Of a DNA stretch of 6,162 nucleotides, positions 1-4,848 are shown piece by piece. The notes under the pieces are model-generated. The model was not told the origin of the DNA. It searched no databases and worked only from the letters and a program-made list of their open reading frames with translations. How positions within the stretch are numbered: the first letter of the stretch is position 1; the number at the start of each line of letters is the position of its first letter. Location of the stretch: assembly GCA_025450375.1 (NCBI GenBank), contig JANWHO010000208.1:1-6162 (forward strand), written 5' to 3'. The translations under genes and the position numbers were made by a program. This stretch comes from Chloroflexota bacterium. Its GTDB lineage: Bacteria; Chloroflexota; UBA5177; JANWHV01.

Positions 1-60
1 CGCGGCGCTCGCCTAGCCGTCCACCCTTTTTTTGCTCTAACCCATTGACAAGTATCGATA

Positions 61-67
61 GAAGGAG
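61..67 (+). promoter_or_regulatory. Shine-Dalgarno site fixing the start of the flavoprotein gene
   Basis: GAAGGAG lies 7 nt upstream of the ATG at 75. The reading frame is open back to a TTG at 45, but that codon has no ribosome binding site and the residues it would add do not look like part of a Rossmann-fold N-terminus. The ATG at 75 is therefore preferred. Confidence 0.8.
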
Positions 68-74
68 CCTCAGC

Positions 75-1571
75 ATGAATCAGTCTACTCTCCCTATCGC
101 GGTTATCGGCGCCGGACCCGTGGGCCTGGCCGCGGCGGCCCACCTGAGCGCCCGCGGTCTGACCCCTCTCATCCTTGAGGCCGGCGCGACCGCGGGCGCC
201 AGCGTGCGCGAGTGGGCGCATGTGCGCTTCTTCTCTCCCTGGCGTTACGCCGTCGACGCGGCGGCGCGCGCCCTGCTGGAGGCGCGGGGCTGGACGGCCC
301 CCGACCCCGAGGGTTACCCCACGGGCCGGGAACTGTTTGACCAGTACCTCGCACCCCTGGCCGCGTTGCCGGAGATCGCGCCGCATCTGCGCCTGAACAG
401 CCGCGTCCTCTCCGTCACCCGCCTCGGCTTCGACAAGATGAAGACGGCTGGCCGCGAGGAGGCCCCCTTCGTCTTGCGGGTACAGGGGCCCGATGGGCGC
501 GAGGAGGCGATTCTAGCCCGCGCCGTGATCGACGCCTCGGGGACCTGGACCATGCCGAACCCCCTGGGTGCCGACGGTGTGCTGGCTATCGGCGAGCGGG
601 CGCTGGCGCACTGCGTCTTCTACGGCATCCCCGACATGCTAGGCGCGCACCGGGCGCGCTACGCCGGGCGGCGGGTGCTGGTCGTCGGCAGCGGCCACTC
701 AGCGTTCAACGCCCTGCAGGATCTGGCCGAGCTAGCTCGCGAGGCGCCGGGAACGGCGATTACCTGGGCAGTCCGCCGCCCCGCGCTGGGCCAGGTCTTC
801 GGCGGAGGCGCGGACGATGCGCTGGTCGAGCGCGGTGCCCTCGGCCGGCGTATTCGCGAGTTGGCGGATGCTGGGACACTTCAGGTGGTCACGGGCTTTA
901 AGATCGCCGCACTGCGCGACACGCCGGATGGCATCGTGGTGGAGGGCGGGCACGACACGCTGGGGCCGGTGGACGAGATCGTCGCCGCCACCGGCTTCCG
1001 CCCGGATCTCTCCCTCGCGCGCGAACTGCGATTGGGCCTGGATTCCGCCGTCGAGAGCCCCACGGCCCTGGCGGGGTTGATCGATCCGAATGTCCACAGT
1101 TGCGGCACGGTACCGCCGCACGGGGCGGAGGAGTTGCGGCACCCCGAGCGGGATTTCTATATTGTGGGGATGAAGAGCTACGGCCGGGCGCCGACCTTCC
1201 TGCTGCTCACCGGCTACGAACAGGTGCGCTCGGTGGTGGCCGCCCTCGCCGGTGACTGGGCAGCAGCCCGGGACGTGCGGTTGGAACTGCCGGAGACCGG
1301 CGTGTGCTCGTCCGGCGAAGGCGGCGCGTGCGGTATCGCGGCGCCGGTCGCCCAGTTGCGGATCGCCGTGGCGCGGCAAGCGCCCGTCCGCGAACTGGTC
1401 CTGGCCGGGGCCGGCCCGCGCGCCAATCTCACCGGCCAGCCATCGGTGCAACTCGCACCCGAGTCCGAGGAGTCGTGTTGCGCGCCATCGGAGCAGGAGG
1501 TATGTTGCGAGTCGTCCGAAAAGGCCGGCGGTTGCGGCGACGACGCCACGGGGACTTGCGGCTGCCGGTGA
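75..1571 (+). CDS. FAD/NAD(P)-dependent oxidoreductase (ArsO-like flavin monooxygenase family) with Cys-rich C-terminal tail
   Basis: This 498-residue protein is a cytosolic two-dinucleotide-binding flavoprotein. An N-terminal FAD-binding Rossmann motif GAGPVG sits at residues 12-17, with a glutamate at 35 closing the second strand. A second nucleotide-binding motif, GSGHSA, is at 205-210, and ATGFRPD at 305-311 is the usual motif near the FAD site in flavin monooxygenases and thioredoxin-reductase-like enzymes. The last 31 residues carry seven cysteines (468, 469, 477, 478, 487, 495, 497), including two CC pairs and a terminal CGC, which suggests a thiol site for a metal or metalloid. Flavoproteins of this general kind (ArsO) occur in ars operons, and the neighbouring ArsR-ArsC remnant and aquaglyceroporin fit that setting. 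The substrate is unknown. Length and motif order look complete. The stop overlaps the GTG of the next gene, so the two are probably translated from one message. Confidence 0.85.
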   Translation: MNQSTLPIAVIGAGPVGLAAAAHLSARGLTPLILEAGATAGASVREWAHVRFFSPWRYAVDAAARALLEARGWTAPDPEGYPTGRELFDQYLAPLAALPEIAPHLRLNSRVLSVTRLGFDKMKTAGREEAPFVLRVQGPDGREEAILARAVIDASGTWTMPNPLGADGVLAIGERALAHCVFYGIPDMLGAHRARYAGRRVLVVGSGHSAFNALQDLAELAREAPGTAITWAVRRPALGQVFGGGADDALVERGALGRRIRELADAGTLQVVTGFKIAALRDTPDGIVVEGGHDTLGPVDEIVAATGFRPDLSLARELRLGLDSAVESPTALAGLIDPNVHSCGTVPPHGAEELRHPERDFYIVGMKSYGRAPTFLLLTGYEQVRSVVAALAGDWAAARDVRLELPETGVCSSGEGGACGIAAPVAQLRIAVARQAPVRELVLAGAGPRANLTGQPSVQLAPESEESCCAPSEQEVCCESSEKAGGCGDDATGTCGCR

Positions 1572-1999
1572 CCGCATCCTCGGGAGACGCCCCGCCGCCT
1601 GCCGTGACGCTGTACTACGGCTGGATCTTGGTGGTGGCGTTGGGTATTACCACCATCATCTCCTACGGCACGTCGTACTACCTCTTCGGGGTGCTGCTGC
1701 TGCATGGGACGAGCCTGGGGTGGCTCGTCACCTATATCATCGTCTACGGCGGCGCCTTCGGGGCGATCTCCCCGCTACGGGCGGCGGTGATGGCGGACCA
1801 TTTTGGGCGCCGGGCCTACGGGGCGATCACGGCGATCCAGGGAGTGCCGGTGGCCCTCGCCGCTGGCGCGGGGCCGCTCCTGGCCGGGGTACTCTATGAT
1901 CATCTGGGCGGCTACACTGTGCCCTTCTGGCTGTGCGCGGGTGCGTTCCTGCTGGCGGGTCTGGCCGTCGCCCTGACGCCTCGACCGGCCATGTCATAG
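1568..1999 (+). pseudogene. MFS transporter remnant, internally deleted (first and last membrane segments only)
   Basis: A 143-codon frame begins at a GTG overlapping the preceding stop (GTGA); a second GTG at 1604 would give a start just before the YYGW motif. Residues 15-52 match the opening of MFS carriers with a YYGW start, a first transmembrane helix, an L/YYxFGVLL stretch and an LGW ending helix 1. From residue 53 the text jumps to what resembles the C-terminal end of the same family: a helix with VYGGAFGA, a loop with MADHFGRRAYG, a helix, the LYDHLGGY motif and a final helix ending in RPA. MFS carriers are usually about 400 residues with 12 helices, so roughly 250-300 residues (about helices 2-9) appear to be missing. 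The frame is kept across the junction near 1721-1725. Such a protein should not work as a carrier. It could be a real deletion or an assembly collapse; a genuine small membrane protein is the less likely alternative. Confidence 0.7.
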
Positions 2000-2262
2000 T
2001 ATCGATTGGGTTCCCGGTTCCCTCCGGACGCTCGTGCCTGATCGGACCCGCGCCCAGGCCGGGTTACCTTCAGCCCGCAAGCAGCACCACCTTCATGGTA
2101 TAGAGCGCGGCAGGGCGGCGTCCCATCACGCGCCCCACCGCGTCCTTCATGCAGGAATGTATTCGCATAGGTCTGATGCCAGGTCCAAGAGAACGCGCCG
2201 TTTCACTGGTGGGCTGGTGCGGGAGGGCAATCATGAACGAGCGTCATATCAAGGATCATTAC
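2000..2262 (+). other. Intergenic region with no convincing gene
   Basis: Together with the leader that follows, about 345 bases separate the MFS remnant from the next start. Forward frames here give only short arginine- and histidine-rich translations without a ribosome binding site. On the minus strand one short frame (stop at 2070-2072, upstream to about 2200) ends in a hydrophobic stretch LYTMKVVLLAG. It has a possible Met at about 2153 but no clear ribosome binding site, and I cannot assign it. It might be the degraded tail of an opposite-strand membrane protein gene. No clear terminator hairpin with a T tract was found. Confidence 0.5.
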
Positions 2263-2278
2263 ATCAATAAGCATTGAT
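2263..2278 (+). promoter_or_regulatory. Inverted-repeat operator, ArsR-type candidate
   Basis: ATCAAT and ATTGAT (2263-2268 and 2273-2278) form perfect 6-bp arms around the spacer AAGC. The right arm overlaps the -35 hexamer of the promoter at 2274-2302, so a bound dimer would block RNA polymerase. AT-rich palindromes of this size placed on the -35 region are typical of ArsR/SmtB repressor sites, and an ArsR-type helix-turn-helix remnant is encoded just downstream. The assignment to ArsR is inference. Confidence 0.6.
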
Positions 2279-2302
2279 AAATCTGCTTGAAACGTCTACA
2301 AT
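2274..2302 (+). promoter_or_regulatory. Sigma70-type promoter of the arsR-arsC/phosphoesterase/aquaporin segment
   Basis: The -35 hexamer TTGATA (2274-2279) and the -10 hexamer TACAAT (2297-2302) are separated by exactly 17 bp. Each differs from consensus at one position. This is the strongest promoter match I found by eye. Transcription would start near 2309, giving a leader of about 37 nt before the ATG at 2346. Confidence 0.7.
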
Positions 2303-2345
2303 GGCAAGCACTCGGGTCGCTCGCTGGTGCATGGAGGTGCGGCGC

Positions 2346-2462
2346 ATGGACCAGATTGCGAGGAAGGTCGTGCTCCGGCTGTTCACCTACGGACTCTACG
2401 TGGTGACATGCCGTCATGGCGAACAGCGGAACGCCTTTACCGCGAACTGGCGGCGCGCCTGA
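2346..2462 (+). pseudogene. 5' fragment of a flavin reductase family gene
   Basis: GGAGGTG at 2333-2339 provides a ribosome binding site for the ATG at 2346. The 38-codon frame begins MDQIARKVVLRLFTYGLYVV and continues to NAFTANW. This resembles the N-terminus of flavin reductase-like proteins with an FMN-binding split barrel, where a LxxxTYGLYVVT strand precedes an N/AAFTxNW motif and then a QxSFxPPL motif. The later motif is absent: right after NW the frame reads out of register into the downstream arsR sequence and stops at 2460-2462. Only about 36 of the usual 150-200 residues remain, so no enzyme can be made. The fragment carries the promoter-proximal start, so ribosomes loading here would terminate inside the arsR remnant. 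The family call is from motif memory without an alignment. Confidence 0.6.
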
Positions 2463-2869
2463 GGGTGCCCCAGAATGCCGTCTCCTATCATCTTAAGCAC
2501 TTGCGCGAACTGGGTTTGCCGCGCGACCGCCATAGCCATGCCGACGCACGCGATGTCTATTATTACCTCGACCTTGACCGCCTGCGGACGTTCTATCAGC
2601 AGGCTGGTCAGGCCCTGCACCCCGTTCTGAGCCCCGAAGCTCGTGGGGCATCCGGTACCGAGGGAATCCCGGCCGACCGGCCGATCCGGGTGCTGTTCCT
2701 CTGTACCCACAATTGCCCAGTGTTCCCCGACCCGGTGCGCATTCACTGGAGCTTCCCCGATCCCGCGGCTATCGAGGATGAGGCTGCCCGTTCCCGTGCT
2801 TTCTCCACGCTCTGGCTGGAACTGAATACCCGCATCGGTCACCTCCTTAACTTGCGGTCGCACTGGTAG
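2408..2869 (+). pseudogene. Truncated ArsR-ArsC fusion (ArsR helix-turn-helix plus internally deleted LMW-phosphatase-type arsenate reductase)
   Basis: The frame is open upstream of 2408, but recognisable homology starts near 2441. From the ATG at 2408 it would give 153 residues. Residues 12-60 match the ArsR winged-helix core: RELAARL, then VPQNAVSYHLKHLRELGL (recognition helix), then a D-R-DxYYxLDLDRL wing. Residues 93-102 read IRVLFLCTHN, the start of the low-molecular-weight phosphatase fold of thioredoxin-type arsenate reductases. The active-site loop C(X)5R should continue with SAR, but instead jumps to CPVFP and HWSFPDP, a segment normally 65-75 residues further on. The catalytic arginine and the domain middle are thus absent, and the first 30 or so residues of the ArsR domain are missing too. 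Known intact fusions have both domains in full, at roughly 230-250 residues. No ribosome binding site is seen at 2408. This is most likely a pseudogene; a residual DNA-binding protein is a weak alternative. Confidence 0.7.
2441..2450 (+). other. Junction sequence shared by the flavin reductase and arsR fragments
   Basis: CGCGAACTGG reads as part of TANW in the flavin reductase frame and as REL(A) in the arsR frame, and each reading fits its own family. Such a dual fit is what remains after recombination between two short identical stretches, with loss of the DNA between them. The deletion is inferred; the dual reading is visible directly. Confidence 0.5.
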
Positions 2870-2884
2870 AAAGGAGTTCGCCCC

Positions 2885-3694
2885 ATGGCGATCCGTATCG
2901 CCTTGCTCTCTGACTTGCACGCCAACCTGCCCGCCCTCCAGGCCGTGCTCGATGACCTGGATCGCCAGGAAGCAGCCCGTCCCCTCGATGCCGTGTATTG
3001 CCTGGGTGACCTGGGTGGCTACGCGGCCGAGCCGAACGAGGTGCAGGATCTCCTGATGGCTCGTACCTACCCCACCCTCCTGGGAAACTATGACGAGGGA
3101 GTGGGCTTCGAGCGCGCCGACTGCGGTTGCAAGTATGTCACCCCCTTCGACATTGCCATGGGCAATCGCTCCTTCGGCTGGACCCGTGCACACACCAGCC
3201 ATGCGCACAAGGCGTGGTTGCGGTCCCTGCCCCGCGAGATTCGCTTCGAGGCGGAAGGGCACCAGCTACTGCTCTGCCATGGATCGCCGCGCGATACCAC
3301 CGAATATCTCTTCGAGAACCGCTCCGACGGCTATTTGCGGCAGTTCACGCCGGGCGGAAGAGCAGATGCGCATGCCGATGTGATCGCCTTCGGCCATACC
3401 CATGTACCCTACCACCGGGTAGTGGATGGCGTACACTTTATCAACAGCGGCAGTGTCGGGCGCCCCAAGGATGGGGACGCACGCGCTGGCTACTGCATTC
3501 TCACCCTGGAGGGTGTGGCGGTCCACGCCGAGCAGATCCGCGTGGCCTACGATGTGGAACTGGCCTGCCGTCGCCTGCTGGATGTCGGGCTGCCGGCATA
3601 CTTCGCCGCCTACCTCCGGACGGGAGGCCGCGTGCCCGAGTCGGCGCCCGAGCGCCTCGCGGTTGACCTCAGTACCCAGGGGCAGCCGGTATGA
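2885..3694 (+). CDS. Metallophosphoesterase (calcineurin-like, YfcE/MJ0936-type)
   Basis: The gene encodes 269 residues with a strong ribosome binding site (AAAGGAG at 2870-2876, 8 nt before the ATG). All five metal-site blocks of the calcineurin-like superfamily are present in order: SDLHAN with D10 and H12, GD at 41-42, GNYD at 67-70, H132 in CHGSP, and GHTH at 170-173. These residues bind the two metal ions that activate water for phosphoester hydrolysis. NSGSVGRP at 187-194 is also typical of the small YfcE-like members. The protein appears soluble, with no signal peptide. The substrate cannot be read from the sequence. The gene lies 15 nt downstream of the arsR-arsC remnant and overlaps the next ORF by ATGA, so it probably belongs to the same operon, and phosphoesterases of this fold are known as passengers in arsenic islands. 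Unlike its upstream neighbour it looks whole. Confidence 0.88.
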   Translation: MAIRIALLSDLHANLPALQAVLDDLDRQEAARPLDAVYCLGDLGGYAAEPNEVQDLLMARTYPTLLGNYDEGVGFERADCGCKYVTPFDIAMGNRSFGWTRAHTSHAHKAWLRSLPREIRFEAEGHQLLLCHGSPRDTTEYLFENRSDGYLRQFTPGGRADAHADVIAFGHTHVPYHRVVDGVHFINSGSVGRPKDGDARAGYCILTLEGVAVHAEQIRVAYDVELACRRLLDVGLPAYFAAYLRTGGRVPESAPERLAVDLSTQGQPV

Positions 3695-3774
3695 CCCGTC
3701 TCGTGATCATCGAGTTGGGCCGCGCGCGTGTCGTCCCGCATGGACTCGACGGGCGGCGCGGGGGCCGGCGATGA
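3691..3774 (+). CDS. 27-residue ORF between phosphoesterase and aquaporin; possible gene remnant
   Basis: The ATG overlaps the phosphoesterase stop (ATGA at 3691-3694), and the TGA overlaps the aquaporin start (ATGA at 3771-3774). The product would be MTRLVIIELGRARV followed by a glycine/arginine-rich end. The opening looks like a beta-strand leading into a glycine turn, as at the start of many nucleotide-binding or phosphate-binding proteins, and then the frame breaks off. It may serve only to couple translation of the flanking genes, or it may be the stub of a deleted gene. I do not recognise a family and cannot show that it is expressed. Confidence 0.35.
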   Translation: MTRLVIIELGRARVVPHGLDGRRGGRR

Positions 3775-4646
3775 GCCGCCCTGTCGCCCTCCCATCGCTG
3801 AGCCGTGCTTGCGCGGGCGAACTGATTGGCACCTATCTGCTGGCCTTCTTTGGCTGCGGCTCGGTATTGAGCGCGGTGATCACCGGCGCCCAGGTCGGTC
3901 TCTGGCAGGTGGCGGTTGTGTGGGGCTTCGGTATCACCCTGGCCATCTACGCCACCGCCGCGGCAAGCGGCGCGCACCTTAACCCCTCGGTGAGCCTGAG
4001 TCTGGCCTGGCGCCGACCTGAGAGCTTTCCTCGGTCCCGCCTGCTCCCCTATTGGGCGGCGCAACTCGCGGGTGCATTCCTGGCCGCGGCCACCCTCTAT
4101 GCCTGCTTTTCACCCTTTATCAGCCGCTTCGAGACCGCGCACCACCTGGTGCGTGGCCATCCTGGCAGCCAACTCTCCGGCATGATCTTCGGCGAGTACG
4201 GCCCCAACCCGGCCGTCTTCGGCACGGCGCCCGCGACCGTGGCCCTGCTCTCTCCATTTGCCGTCATGCTGATCGAGGCGCTAGGCACGGCGATCCTGCA
4301 TTTCTTCATCTTCGCCCTGGTGGACCGCCACAATCGGGATGCACCGAGTGGGAATCTGGCCCCATTCTTCATCGGTTTTAGCGTGGCCATCATCATCAGC
4401 GTGTTGGCCCCGCTCACCCAGGCCGGCCTGAACCCGGCTCGCGACTTCGGCCCACGGCTCTTTGCCTGGCTCGCCGGCTGGGGCCAAATCGCGCTGCCGG
4501 GACCGAACGGGATCTGGTGGGCCTATATCATCGGGCCATTCCTCGGTGGCCCGGTCGGCGCGACGCTCTACGACGTGGTGCTGCGACCTGTACCGGTGAA
4601 CGATGAGCAAGGGGTCCTCTCCGCGGAGCCTGCCGCAAGCGCGTAG
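3771..4646 (+). CDS. Aquaglyceroporin (MIP family, GlpF/AqpS-like), probable arsenite or neutral-solute channel
   Basis: The gene encodes 291 residues with several evident hydrophobic segments and the two half-helix motifs of the MIP family. The first reads GAHLNPS (N71-P72-S73, serine replacing the usual alanine) and the second GLNPARDFGPR (N221-P222-A223-R224-D225). The arginine after the second motif belongs to the selectivity filter, and the following aspartate is typical of glycerol-conducting GlpF-type channels rather than strict water channels. A long loop at about residues 118-155 with FGEYGPNP also matches GlpF-type proteins. It sits in the inner membrane. In AqpS-type ars operons such a channel lets arsenite made by arsenate reductase leave the cell, and the arsR-arsC remnant upstream supports that role here. 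The reductase beside it is broken, however, and no ArsB/Acr3 pump is in the window. The start overlaps the upstream stop by ATGA, which suggests translational coupling. The frame is open further upstream, but those codons overlap the phosphoesterase. Confidence 0.87.
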   Translation: MSRPVALPSLSRACAGELIGTYLLAFFGCGSVLSAVITGAQVGLWQVAVVWGFGITLAIYATAAASGAHLNPSVSLSLAWRRPESFPRSRLLPYWAAQLAGAFLAAATLYACFSPFISRFETAHHLVRGHPGSQLSGMIFGEYGPNPAVFGTAPATVALLSPFAVMLIEALGTAILHFFIFALVDRHNRDAPSGNLAPFFIGFSVAIIISVLAPLTQAGLNPARDFGPRLFAWLAGWGQIALPGPNGIWWAYIIGPFLGGPVGATLYDVVLRPVPVNDEQGVLSAEPAASA

Positions 4647-4663
4647 GACGATGGATGCGCACG

Positions 4664-4710
4664 GGGGAAGTAGGCTCGCCGTGACCGCGGCATAGCCCAC
4701 TTCTCCTTTT
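4664..4710 (+). terminator. Rho-independent terminator after the aquaporin gene
   Basis: A 13-nt arm at 4664-4676 pairs with 4694-4706, with one G-T pair and one mismatch. The loop contains a further GCCG/CGGC pairing (4678-4681 with 4688-4691). TTTT follows at 4707-4710. It lies 18 nt after the aquaporin stop, where an operon end is expected. The T run is short. Confidence 0.5.
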
Positions 4711-4833
4711 CGGCACGGTGCATCCCCGCGACTTCGGGCTGACCCACCCAGCCGCGGAATACCTCTCAGGTCGCATCATTCCACGACCCCCGGGAGACGC
4801 GCGCGACCCCTATCGCCTAGCAGTATGGAGAGG

Positions 4834-4840
4834 AAAGGAG
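4834..4840 (+). promoter_or_regulatory. Shine-Dalgarno site fixing the start of the permease gene
   Basis: AAAGGAG lies 8 nt before the ATG at 4849. An in-frame ATG at 4825 lies upstream of this site and has none of its own, so 4849 is preferred. It also gives the standard MacB/FtsX opening, with basic residues just before the first helix. Confidence 0.75.
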
Positions 4841-4848
4841 ATAGGGAC

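Noticed and set aside
27..33. Run of seven T near the left edge, like a terminator tail
   Set aside because: Only a 3-4 bp stem can be formed in the 26 bases before it and the sequence is cut by the window edge, so a terminator cannot be shown.
45..50. TTGACA, a perfect -35 hexamer, upstream of the flavoprotein gene
   Set aside because: At 16-18 bp downstream there is no -10-like sequence, only the region just before the start codon; a promoter here would start transcription inside the gene.
732..1577. Long open frame of 281 codons on the minus strand
   Set aside because: It is antisense to the clearly coding flavoprotein gene and is a by-product of its GC-rich codons; its translation shows no family motifs.
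51..2006. Repeat AGTATCGAT at 51-59 and 1998-2006
   Set aside because: A 9-base match is expected many times by chance in 6 kb, and the flanks do not match.
2034..2270. 78-codon forward ORF in the intergenic region
   Set aside because: The start is unsupported by a ribosome binding site, the composition is rich in R, H and S, and the frame runs through the operator; no motifs are seen.
2414..3262. 282-codon minus-strand open frame across arsR-arsC and the phosphoesterase
   Set aside because: It lies opposite a metallophosphoesterase with all its motifs, has no ribosome binding site, and runs across two unrelated genes.
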